Both the position numbers and the translations under genes were made by a program. Under the pieces are notes generated by a model, which saw only the letters and a program-made list of their open reading frames with translations, was not told the origin of the DNA and searched no databases. This document shows, one piece after another, positions 1 through 5,366 of a stretch of 5,748 nucleotides of DNA. Positions within the stretch are counted from its first letter, which is position 1; each line of letters begins with the position of its first letter. The stretch comes from Desulfobacteraceae bacterium (GTDB lineage: Bacteria > Desulfobacterota > Desulfobacteria > Desulfobacterales > Desulfobacteraceae). The stretch spans positions 1-5,748 of the forward strand of contig JAAEMC010000622.1 in the NCBI GenBank assembly GCA_024225895.1, read 5' to 3'.

Positions 1-582
1 ATCATCTGAAGGATATAGAATCCGGGCGTTTTCTCCAACGAGCTCTTTTTGCCTATAACCAGTCATCTCACACAGCTGATCGTTTGCCTGGAAAATGGTA
101 CGGTTGCGAACCATCCCGATACCAGCAGGCGCCACTTTTAATATGCTTTCAAGGATATCCTGGCGTTTTTGATTTTTTTGTTCCCTGGTTTTATCACGGC
201 ATAATGCCATTATCAGAGTATGATCACCTGTCTTTAACGTGGTCAGGGATATCTCTGCGGGAAATTGGCTCCCGTCTTTACGATGATGGTTGGTTTTAAT
301 GTGGATAACATCATTTGCATCTGTTGTCTTTGACAAGTCGGTCTCTTTTAATACTTGCATAAAATCAGGTGCGATATCGCCTATGTTTAAGGAAAACAAT
401 TCTTTTTTGGTATAGCCGTATTGATAAACAGCAGATGCGTTGAAATCCACAATATTTCCGTTTACATCGTATAAAAACATCATGGAATCAGTGAGTTCAG
501 CCAACATTCTGAATTTCACTTCATTCGCTTTTAGTGATTCAGGGTTTTCCCCACTTTTGCCAGAGACAAGTTTTTGTGCCAT
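1..582 (-). CDS. PAS-domain sensory/signalling protein, N-terminal part (3' end beyond window)
   Basis: An open frame reads leftward from the ATG at 582-580 and is still open at base 1, so 194 residues are seen and the C-terminus is missing. Residues about 20-135 form one PAS domain: it opens with KFRMLAELTDSMMFLYD, contains NGNIVDFNASAVYQYGYTKKEL, and ends in the typical strand before RDKTREQ. A second PAS domain starts near residue 140 (ILESILKVAPAGIGMV, then QANDQLCEMTGYRQKELVGE). There is no signal peptide or membrane segment in the visible part, so it is probably cytoplasmic. PAS pairs of this type usually sit in front of a histidine kinase, GGDEF/EAL or sigma-54 activator output, but the output domain is outside the window. 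A clear Shine-Dalgarno is lacking: only GGTGGTGG precedes the ATG. In-frame GTG codons just upstream follow a TAA and could serve as alternative starts. It is divergent from the marR-type gene. Confidence 0.9.
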   Translation of the reverse strand, partial: MAQKLVSGKSGENPESLKANEVKFRMLAELTDSMMFLYDVNGNIVDFNASAVYQYGYTKKELFSLNIGDIAPDFMQVLKETDLSKTTDANDVIHIKTNHHRKDGSQFPAEISLTTLKTGDHTLIMALCRDKTREQKNQKRQDILESILKVAPAGIGMVRNRTIFQANDQLCEMTGYRQKELVGENARILYPSDD

Positions 583-618
583 GACCACCACCAGTTAAAG
601 CATCTACGCCAATTACCC

Positions 619-652
619 ATTGAATAAAACTCAATTAAAATAATTGATCAAT
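619..652. repeat. Four evenly spaced ATTGA/TCAAT half-sites (candidate operator)
   Basis: The half-sites read ATTGA (619-623), TCAAT (631-635), ATTGA (643-647), TCAAT (648-652). The first three begin exactly 12 bp apart. They form ATTGA-N7-TCAAT, then the 17-bp inverted repeat TCAATTA-AAA-TAATTGA (631-647), then a perfect 8-bp palindrome TTGATCAA (644-651). The array lies 37-70 bp upstream of the PAS start codon and overlaps its best promoter candidate, where a repressor would act. The regulator is unknown; the divergently encoded MarR protein is one candidate. AT-rich chance symmetry cannot be excluded. Confidence 0.4.
623..651 (-). promoter_or_regulatory. Candidate sigma-70 promoter for the PAS gene
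   Basis: On the minus strand TTGATC (651-646) is followed after 17 bp by TTTATT (628-623). Both hexamers match the consensus only partly (4 of 6 each). Transcription would begin near 616 and give a leader of about 34 nt. A weaker alternative, TTGAGC-17-TATTTA, lies further upstream on the same strand around 725-753. Confidence 0.3.
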
Positions 653-776
653 AGTGCGGGTTGATATCAGGTGAATGTAATGTGAGCCGCTATAAGGGCT
701 TCTGGTAAATTTTTAATTAATTTGTAAATAGTGTGCACTCATCCCTTGCTCAAGTCAAGAAGGGAAAATGAAAAAT

Positions 777-796
777 AAAGTTGCATAATCAACTTT
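777..796. promoter_or_regulatory. Inverted repeat AAAGTTG-N6-CAACTTT upstream of marR promoter
   Basis: Perfect 7-bp arms (777-783 and 790-796) flank the spacer CATAAT. With a one-base bulge the symmetry extends outward to ATAAAGTTG / CAACTTTTAT. The 20-bp size is typical of dimeric winged-helix (MarR-type) operators, and it lies 35 bp before the -35 box of the marR-type gene. No T-tract follows, so a terminator is unlikely. Autoregulation by the MarR protein is an inference. Confidence 0.4.
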
Positions 797-831
797 TATA
801 TTTCATAGTAAACCAAAACTCATTAAAATAC

Positions 832-860
832 TTGATGAATTTAAATAATAATTATATAAA
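832..860 (+). promoter_or_regulatory. Candidate sigma-70 promoter for the marR-type gene
   Basis: TTGATG (832-837) is followed after an ideal 17-bp spacer by TATAAA (855-860). This predicts a start near 867 and a leader of about 38 nt. The surrounding sequence is so AT-rich that other -10 candidates overlap (for example TATATA at 853-858). Confidence 0.45.
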
Positions 861-904
861 ATATTAAAATTGATTGTAGATTAAACTAAAAAACAAATAC
901 AAAT

Positions 905-1357
905 ATGGAAGAGTTTAAACAAGTTATTGATGCTTCGATCGGTTATTTGGTAGGCAGGACATCCAGAGCAATCATTCGAAGATTATCAAAAAAATTTGCA
1001 GATGCCGGGTTTGATGTCAGCTATGAACAATGGAGTGTACTCATCCACTTGTACCGGAAAGACGGACAAACCCAGCAGGAATTGTCAGTAACTTCCGTAA
1101 AGGATAAGGCTGCCATTACACGGCTGATCAATATCCTGGAAAAAAAGAATCTGGTTTTAAGAATACCGGGGCAAAATGACAAGCGCAGCAAGCAGGTCTA
1201 TCTGACCCATAAAGCCAAAGCATTCAGGGATGAGCTGGTAGCAGTGGTTGAAGATCTTTTAATGGAAGCGGAAGCAGGGATTTCCCACACTGAAATGGAT
1301 GCATGCAAAGCTACGTTAAATAAGATATTTCAAAATTTTGAACAACTCAATCAATAG
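905..1357 (+). CDS. MarR-family winged helix-turn-helix transcriptional regulator
   Basis: The 150-residue product has the length and layout of MarR repressors. N-terminal helices (residues 5-50) form half of the dimer interface. The helix-turn-helix spans about residues 56-82 (TQQELSVTSVKDKAAITRLI, then NILEKKNL). The beta-wing at about 83-102 carries the family signature NDKRSKQVYLTHKA. C-terminal helices (105-150) close the dimer. MarR proteins bind short palindromes as dimers, often repress themselves and a neighbour, and are released by small aromatic or oxidative ligands; the ligand here cannot be read. One cysteine (Cys134) gives no strong case for redox sensing. No Shine-Dalgarno precedes the ATG (only A-rich sequence), so initiation may rely on the unstructured AT-rich leader. 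It is divergent from the PAS gene and convergent with the response regulator, so those genes are plausible but unproven targets. Confidence 0.93.
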   Translation: MEEFKQVIDASIGYLVGRTSRAIIRRLSKKFADAGFDVSYEQWSVLIHLYRKDGQTQQELSVTSVKDKAAITRLINILEKKNLVLRIPGQNDKRSKQVYLTHKAKAFRDELVAVVEDLLMEAEAGISHTEMDACKATLNKIFQNFEQLNQ

Positions 1358-1365
1358 TCCCAAAT

Positions 1366-1403
1366 GATCGCAGGCAACGCGGCGGGTGGCACCTTGATGG
1401 TGG
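1366..1403 (-). repeat. Dispersed intergenic repeat, copy 1 (half element)
   Basis: This 38-bp segment is the reverse complement of 4240-4277 with 35 of 38 positions identical; the three differences are transitions. It fills most of the 65-bp gap between the convergent marR-type gene and the response regulator. Read on the plus strand, 1388-1410 also resembles the right end of the second copy (4341-4363), including CACCTTGATG-TGGCCA. Only about half of the palindromic element at 4240-4357 is present, without its central hairpin, so it looks like a remnant or a shorter variant. Confidence 0.8.
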
Positions 1404-1418
1404 CCAGGGTAGTCTTTT
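1388..1418 (+). terminator. Weak stem-loop terminator candidate after the marR-type gene
   Basis: GGCACC (1388-1393) pairs with GGTGGCC (1399-1405) across the loop TTGAT, forming six pairs with one bulged base. A short run of four T (1415-1418) follows after nine bases. The hairpin lies inside repeat copy 1 and its flank, so the repeat may have been co-opted as a transcription barrier between convergent genes. The T-run is short and distant, so Rho-independent function is doubtful. Confidence 0.28.
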
Positions 1419-1422
1419 CAGG

Positions 1423-2061
1423 CTATACTTCAACCAGTTTGTGCTGGATGGCAAATCTGGACATTTCTGCATTGTTTCTTAAGTTGAGTTTTTTTAATAT
1501 TCTGGCCCTGTAAGTATCAACTGTTTTTACACTGATATTATACGACATGGCGATTTCCCGGTTTGTTTTCCCAATGGCCAATTTGCGCAAGACCTGCAAC
1601 TCCCTCATGGATAGAGAGTCTAAAAGGGTTTGGGATTTATTTCCCCTGATGACCCGGAGAGCTAAAGCTTCGCTGGCTTTTTCAGTAAGATATCGTCCTC
1701 CGGCATAAACTTTTTTAACTGCCTGGACAAGCTGTTCCGGTGCCGATTGTTTGGTAACATATCCCATGGCCCCGGCTTCGATGGCCCGGACCACATATTG
1801 CTCTTCATCATGCATTGTTAAAATCAATACCGGAATTTTAGGGCAATAGCTTTTCAGTCGCGTCACCACTTCAAGCCCGTCCATGCCGGGCATTGAAATA
1901 TCAATGACTGCCACATCAGGCCTTTTATCCATGGCCTCATCAAAGGCATTTTCCCCATCCGCAGCTTCTGCAATCACCTTGATCTCGTTGCTGTCTTCCA
2001 GCACACGCCTTAAGCCTTCTCTTACAATACTGTGGTCATCTGCAAGCAATACTTTAATCAT
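1423..2061 (-). CDS. NarL/FixJ-family two-component response regulator
   Basis: The 212 residues give a complete receiver plus LuxR/GerE-type DNA-binding protein. The receiver (about 1-120) shows the acidic pair D8-D9, the phospho-acceptor D54 in VIDISMPGMDG, T82 and K104. These are the full set needed for phosphorylation and switching. The C-terminal helix-turn-helix (about 148-210) has LSMRELQVLRKLAIGKTNRE followed by NISVKTVDTYRARILKKL. Phosphorylation by the upstream kinase should promote dimerisation and DNA binding. The start follows the kinase stop codon by 3 nt, and its Shine-Dalgarno (AAAGGA) lies inside the last kinase codons, so the two are translationally coupled. The target promoters cannot be deduced. 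No HTH or receiver residue is missing. Confidence 0.95.
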   Translation of the reverse strand: MIKVLLADDHSIVREGLRRVLEDSNEIKVIAEAADGENAFDEAMDKRPDVAVIDISMPGMDGLEVVTRLKSYCPKIPVLILTMHDEEQYVVRAIEAGAMGYVTKQSAPEQLVQAVKKVYAGGRYLTEKASEALALRVIRGNKSQTLLDSLSMRELQVLRKLAIGKTNREIAMSYNISVKTVDTYRARILKKLNLRNNAEMSRFAIQHKLVEV

Positions 2062-2064
2062 TCA

Positions 2065-4182
2065 CTATCCTTTCATTTTGATACTTGCGCATACTCTGGT
2101 ACCCTTATCAATTTCAGAAGCTATCTGGATATTTCCCCCAACCAGTTTTGTACGCTCTCCCATACTTTCCAGGCCAAATCCATCATAATTTTTGTTTTGG
2201 TTTAATGAAAAACCACAGCCGTTATCCTCAATAATCATTATAAGATCATCATTTTCCAGTTTTAAGTCCATAGTAATAGTGGTTGCCTTGGAGTGGCGAA
2301 GAGAATTAGTCACTGCTTCCTGCCCGATCCTGTAAAGAGTGGTGGCCAGGGTATTGCTGATGTCGGGAATCTTATCATGCTTAAAGACGCAGGAAACATT
2401 GGAACGCTTTTCAAAGTCAGAAAGCAAAGACTCTAGAGCTGCGACCAGGCCGAGATCGTCAAGCACTCTTGGCCGGAGCCGATATGCCATATCCCTGACA
2501 TCTTGAATAGTGGTATCAATTAATGTAATCATCTTTTGAGCCCGTTCCTGCGATTTTTCATCCTCACTTAGAAGCAGATTCTCAATCCATACCGCGTCAA
2601 TACGCAGGACAGTGAGCACCTGTCCCAAGTGATCATGCAGTTCCCTTGCCACAAGCTCTTTTTCCCTTTCCTGGGAGGCTATAATATTTTGGGACAGCTT
2701 TTTTAGGTTGCCCTGTGTATTTTCCAGCTGGGCAGTCCTTTTTTTTACCTGCTGCTCAAGATTCTGGGAATGCCGGGCTAATTTATCCGTGGCGATTTGA
2801 AGATTTTTTTGTGCCAGGTTTTTTTCTGTGACATCCACGCTCACAGCTAAAGAGTGGAGAACCTCTCCTTTTTCGTTTCGCACACCATAGCACGATAAGA
2901 GGATATCTATTTTTCCCCGGTTCTTTGTTACATAGGTAAAGGGGATCTCCTTGCAGAAACCGGTCCTAAAAAATAATGGAAAGATTATATTATCTGCGTA
3001 GGTTTTGGATTCAGGTGTGAAAAAATCGGTCAACTGCCTGCCGATGATTTCATCTCGATTATATCCAATGACTTCCACCCAGTGATCAGAAACACGTATG
3101 ATTTTTCCCTCTCGGTTGATGGAATGTAGCATTACCGGTGTCTTATTGTAGATCAGTCGATATCTGTCATCGCTTAAGCGCAACTCGTTTTCTGCTGATT
3201 TTCTCCGGATGATTTCTTTAGCAGCAAGGCCATAAAGTATTAATACAATCAACCCGGTGATAAGGATACCCATGCCGACGACAGGGCCTATAAACCGTAT
3301 AAATGGCTGGGTGAGCTGCTTTTCAACCTCCTTAAAATTCTTAAGACTGATAATCTGCCACCCTGGATAATTATCCACATCCATACTGGAAAAATGATAG
3401 AGGGTATTGTTTTGATCAATGGCCTGGTCATTCTCTTTTTTTGAAAACCCGGACCAGACTAGAGGATCATTTCCAAACTGTCTGGTATTATTAAGTATAT
3501 TGATTTTTTCAGGACTGGTCTGCCACAGAAGTTTAAAACGTAACTCTTTCTTATTGGAGATAAAAATAACCCCGTTGGGATCCACAAAGAGCAGGATATT
3601 TTCCATTTTGGAAAACAAAGTAGTCTCTACAAATTCAATGGAAGCCTTGATTACCACAACTCCGATGATGGTTTTATTATCCTGGCTATAAACCGGGTAA
3701 CTGTAATAGACGCCCCTTTTTCCCGATGTTGTGCCCAAGGCCAGGTATGTGGCAAATTTTCCTTTTATGGCTTCTCTATAATAAGGTCTGAAAGAAAAAT
3801 TATTACCCACAAAGCTGTCATGTTCATTCCGGTTGCTAGAGCACAGGGTAACTCCTTTTTGGTCCAGGAGGTAAGAGACCTCAATATCTAAAGCTTGGGT
3901 AAAATGATCTAATATCTGGTTGGCCTGGTAAATGGTTTCCAGATTGGTTTTATCAAGAGCAAGTCCAAGCTCCTTTATGCCTGCAAGGGCCTTAACCGGT
4001 TTAATATGCTCTGATAAAAAGGAAGACAATTGTCCATTCAAAAGCCTGAGCCTTGAGGCGGCATTTCTATCGAATTTCTGAAAAGCCGCCTTTCGAAAAG
4101 AATAGTAATACAGCCACCCGCCAATGGTTGCCAATAAAAAAGCGAAAACAGCCAGTATGAATATGATAGATCGAAGACGCAT
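2065..4182 (-). CDS. Membrane sensor histidine kinase: DctB-like dCache, PAS, HisKA_3, HATPase_c
   Basis: The 705-residue kinase starts with a membrane segment (about 5-27) and has a second at about 297-321, placing residues 30-296 in the periplasm. That region reads as a dCache sensor close to the dicarboxylate sensor DctB (FSFRPYYREAIKGKF, then LALGTTSGKRGVYYSYPV, ending YPGWQIISL). A cytoplasmic PAS domain (about 335-452) and a coiled coil (about 455-505) follow. The HisKA_3 dimerisation domain has the phospho-acceptor H516 in ARELHDHLGQ. The ATPase domain shows the N box (E622, N626 in GQEAVTNSLRHS), G1 DNGCGF (653-658), G2 GFGLESMGER and G3 GTRV. All catalytic motifs are intact. HisKA_3 kinases normally phosphorylate NarL-type regulators, matching the next gene. 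True DctB has a HisKA domain and an NtrC-type partner, so only the sensor head is DctB-like. The ligand may be an organic acid (inference). The ATG is preceded by AAGGAT at 11 nt, a slightly long spacing. Confidence 0.94.
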   Translation of the reverse strand: MRLRSIIFILAVFAFLLATIGGWLYYYSFRKAAFQKFDRNAASRLRLLNGQLSSFLSEHIKPVKALAGIKELGLALDKTNLETIYQANQILDHFTQALDIEVSYLLDQKGVTLCSSNRNEHDSFVGNNFSFRPYYREAIKGKFATYLALGTTSGKRGVYYSYPVYSQDNKTIIGVVVIKASIEFVETTLFSKMENILLFVDPNGVIFISNKKELRFKLLWQTSPEKINILNNTRQFGNDPLVWSGFSKKENDQAIDQNNTLYHFSSMDVDNYPGWQIISLKNFKEVEKQLTQPFIRFIGPVVGMGILITGLIVLILYGLAAKEIIRRKSAENELRLSDDRYRLIYNKTPVMLHSINREGKIIRVSDHWVEVIGYNRDEIIGRQLTDFFTPESKTYADNIIFPLFFRTGFCKEIPFTYVTKNRGKIDILLSCYGVRNEKGEVLHSLAVSVDVTEKNLAQKNLQIATDKLARHSQNLEQQVKKRTAQLENTQGNLKKLSQNIIASQEREKELVARELHDHLGQVLTVLRIDAVWIENLLLSEDEKSQERAQKMITLIDTTIQDVRDMAYRLRPRVLDDLGLVAALESLLSDFEKRSNVSCVFKHDKIPDISNTLATTLYRIGQEAVTNSLRHSKATTITMDLKLENDDLIMIIEDNGCGFSLNQNKNYDGFGLESMGERTKLVGGNIQIASEIDKGTRVCASIKMKG

Positions 4183-4187
4183 ATTTA

Positions 4188-4217
4188 ACTATATCCTTAT
4201 GGTCAAAGTTTCGTCAA
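4188..4217 (-). promoter_or_regulatory. Candidate sigma-70 promoter for the sensor-kinase operon
   Basis: On the minus strand TTGACG (4217-4212) is followed after 18 bp by TATAGT (4193-4188). Both are good consensus matches (5 of 6). The -10 box ends only 5 nt before the kinase ATG, so transcription from it would begin at or next to the start codon and give a leaderless message. The Shine-Dalgarno-like AAGGAT (4198-4193) would then not be transcribed. If the operon has a normal leader, the true promoter must lie further upstream, near or inside the repeat element. Confidence 0.4.
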
Positions 4218-4239
4218 TGGGTTTGAATTGGCCCCTGAT

Positions 4240-4357
4240 CCACCATCAAGGCGCCACCTGCCGTGTTGCCTGCGATCGTTCCTCCTTAGCGGAGTATGAC
4301 TTATACGCCTTTAGTCGTCACTTCTTGGTGCCTTGCATCTGACACCTTGATGATGGC
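4240..4357. repeat. Palindromic MITE/REP-like intergenic element, copy 2 (apparently full)
   Basis: Terminal inverted repeats of 17 bp (4240-4256 and 4340-4356) match at 14 of 17 positions. At the centre, GGAGTAT (4291-4297) and ATACGCC (4303-4309) form a hairpin around GACTT, with one mismatch. The left 38 bp (4240-4277) are 35/38 identical, inverted, to 1366-1403. Two copies in one 5.7-kb window, both strictly intergenic, indicate a dispersed family. The element is far too small to code for a transposase, so a mobiliser would have to act in trans. I cannot name the family, and no clear target-site duplication is visible. Confidence 0.75.
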
Positions 4358-4400
4358 CAAGGATGTGCCTTTTTGTTGTTATTGTGGCATGTTATGGGAT

Positions 4401-4430
4401 TTGATAGTGGATTTGTAAGGTTTGTTTAAT
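4401..4430 (+). promoter_or_regulatory. Candidate sigma-70 promoter for the moaD-like/thpR operon
   Basis: TTGATA (4401-4406) and TTTAAT (4425-4430) each match the consensus at 5 of 6 positions and are 18 bp apart. Transcription would begin near 4437 and leave a leader of about 60 nt. The element lies just outside the right end of the palindromic repeat. Confidence 0.5.
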
Positions 4431-4434
4431 AATT

Positions 4435-4446
4435 GTTGCCCGCAAC
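4435..4446. promoter_or_regulatory. Short perfect inverted repeat GTTGC-CC-GCAAC
   Basis: Five-base arms with a two-base centre sit at the predicted transcription start of the moaD-like operon. The position suits a repressor half-site pair at +1, and a two-base loop makes RNA hairpin function less likely. The site is short and could be chance. Confidence 0.25.
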
Positions 4447-4497
4447 CTTGGCTTTGTGGTAAAAAAATTAAAAAATCCCAACAAATGAAGGTAGTTA

Positions 4498-4788
4498 ATG
4501 GTAACGATTACATTTAATGCATTTTCGTTTTTACAAAAAAAATTAAAAGCCAAAAATATTCCCTGCCAGGATGTTGCCATGGAAATCTCAAATGGAATGA
4601 CGTGTGAAGATCTTATTCAACAGGTTTCCCTTAAAAAGGATGAAGTGGAAGTGGTCTTTGTGAACGGTAAAGTGGTTTCAAAAAAGACCATTATCGGAGA
4701 CCGGGACAGGGTTGCCCTAGTTCCCCACGGTACTCCCGGACCTTACCGGGTGCTTTTGGGATTTATGAATAAAGATGAGCTCAAATGA
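4498..4788 (+). CDS. MoaD/ThiS-like beta-grasp (ubiquitin-fold) protein lacking terminal Gly-Gly
   Basis: The 96-residue product resembles MoaD/ThiS-type proteins. It starts with a beta strand (VTITFNAFSFL), has a central helix (TCEDLIQQV, about 35-43), and carries the conserved VEVVFVNGKVVSKKTIIGD then RDRVALVPHGTPGPYR (residues 50-84). Proteins with this PGTPGPYR ending are, from memory, common in sulfate-reducing Deltaproteobacteria. Sulfur-carrier members end in an exposed Gly-Gly that is adenylated and thiocarboxylated; this one continues to LLGFMNKDELK and has no Gly-Gly anywhere, so carrier function is doubtful unless it is processed differently. A good Shine-Dalgarno (GAAGG, 4487-4491) precedes the ATG by 6 nt. 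Its stop overlaps the next start in ATGA, so translation of the two genes is coupled. No E1-like activating enzyme or molybdopterin synthase large subunit is visible nearby. Confidence 0.75.
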   Translation: MVTITFNAFSFLQKKLKAKNIPCQDVAMEISNGMTCEDLIQQVSLKKDEVEVVFVNGKVVSKKTIIGDRDRVALVPHGTPGPYRVLLGFMNKDELK

Positions 4789-5366
4789 GTGGTTCAAGTG
4801 AACAAATGCGGGTTTTTATTGCTCTTTTTCTGCCCGAGTATATCCGCCTTTTTTTAAAAAAACTTCAAACTGATATTAAGTCCCAAGGGTTCAAGGCATC
4901 CTGGCCGCGGGTGGGAAACATGCACTTGACCTTAAAATTTTTAGGCAATATGGACATAAATGAGATTTCAACCATAACATCAACCATGTCTGAAGCCGCC
5001 AATGATTGCTCGAAAGTAACCCTCAAAGCGGCTGGGATAGGATTATTTCCTTCAATAAAAAAGGCACGCATTATCTGGTCCGGTATCCAGGGACAAACCG
5101 ATGTTTTACAGAATAACCATACTGTTTTAGAAAAACTTCTTGAGATCAACGGCTTCAAAAAGGAAAAAAAACGGTTTCATCCTCATTTCACCCTTGCGAG
5201 GCTTAAAAAGCCTATTTCACCAAAAGTATTGGTAAAATTAATTCAGCAATATCAGAATTATCAATCAGAAGATTTTAATGTAGAATCCATGGGGTTGTAT
5301 CAAAGCGATTTGACATCTTCAGGAGCTGTATATACGAAATTATTTGAAGTAGATTATTTGAAGTAG
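4785..5366 (+). CDS. thpR: RNA 2',3'-cyclic phosphodiesterase (2H phosphoesterase, LigT/ThpR family)
   Basis: The 193-residue length is normal for ThpR. The two 2H catalytic motifs are present: HLT at 47-49 inside HLTLKFLG, and HFT at 134-136 inside HPHFTLARL. MRVFIALFLPE at the front and SDLTSSGAVYTKL near the end are also family hallmarks. The family hydrolyses 2',3'-cyclic phosphate ends on RNA to 2'-phosphates and can join tRNA halves in a 2'-5' linkage in vitro; the cellular role is poorly known. The protein is cytoplasmic, with no signal peptide. The start at 4785 overlaps the previous stop by 4 nt. An internal ATG at 4806 (residue 8) matches the usual family N-terminus better; neither has a strong Shine-Dalgarno, so the first seven residues are uncertain. 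The last codons and stop lie in a 14-bp tandem duplication. Confidence 0.93.
   Translation: MSGSSEQMRVFIALFLPEYIRLFLKKLQTDIKSQGFKASWPRVGNMHLTLKFLGNMDINEISTITSTMSEAANDCSKVTLKAAGIGLFPSIKKARIIWSGIQGQTDVLQNNHTVLEKLLEINGFKKEKKRFHPHFTLARLKKPISPKVLVKLIQQYQNYQSEDFNVESMGLYQSDLTSSGAVYTKLFEVDYLK

Larger units (their letters stand above)
583..904. other. Divergent AT-rich intergenic region between PAS gene and marR-type gene
   Basis: These 322 bases carry no credible protein gene. They hold a candidate promoter and operator-like repeats for the leftward PAS gene (619-652), a stem-loop with arms TCCCTT/AAGGGA (742-747 and 760-765, no T-tract on either strand), a small palindrome AGTGTGCACT (730-739), an inverted repeat (777-796), and a candidate promoter for the rightward marR-type gene (832-860). 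The last ~75 bases are almost pure A/T. This layout suits shared regulation of two divergent genes. Confidence 0.7.
4183..4497. other. Divergent intergenic region between the kinase operon and the moaD-like operon
   Basis: These 315 bases contain a promoter candidate for the kinase (4188-4217), the palindromic repeat element (4240-4357), a promoter candidate for the rightward operon (4401-4430), and its leader with a small hairpin (4435-4446). No supported gene lies here; the frames that cross it show no family features and run through the palindromic element. Confidence 0.75.

Noticed and set aside
84..299. Open frame on the plus strand inside the PAS gene
   Set aside because: It is a shadow of the minus-strand PAS domains, which show clear family conservation.
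742..765. Stem-loop TCCCTT/AAGGGA as a terminator or small RNA
   Set aside because: No T-tract follows on either strand, no gene ends nearby and the 12-base loop is large; kept only as a note in the intergenic entry.
768..788. Six-codon ORF (MKNKVA) preceded by AGGG, as a possible leader peptide
   Set aside because: The Shine-Dalgarno spacing is only about 3 nt, there is no regulatory codon run and no attenuator downstream, so it is most likely chance in AT-rich DNA.
1883..2188. Plus-strand open frame across the kinase/regulator junction
   Set aside because: It is serine-rich low-complexity antisense of well-conserved receiver and ATPase sequence.
2340..2353. 14-bp exact match (TGGTGGCCAGGGTA) between the kinase coding region and repeat copy 1 flank (1398-1411)
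   Set aside because: It encodes an ordinary part of the kinase ATPase domain (TLATTL) and lacks the rest of the repeat, so it is probably coincidence.
4124..4342. Open frame on the plus strand across the kinase start and the palindromic element
   Set aside because: It is antisense to the kinase N-terminus, has no family features or ribosome binding site, and ends inside the repeat.
4359..4374. AAGG-ATGTG-CCTT followed by T as a terminator
   Set aside because: The stem has only four pairs and no plus-strand gene ends upstream of it.
4865..5158. Minus-strand open frame inside thpR
   Set aside because: It is antisense to the conserved 2H phosphoesterase and shows no recognisable domain.
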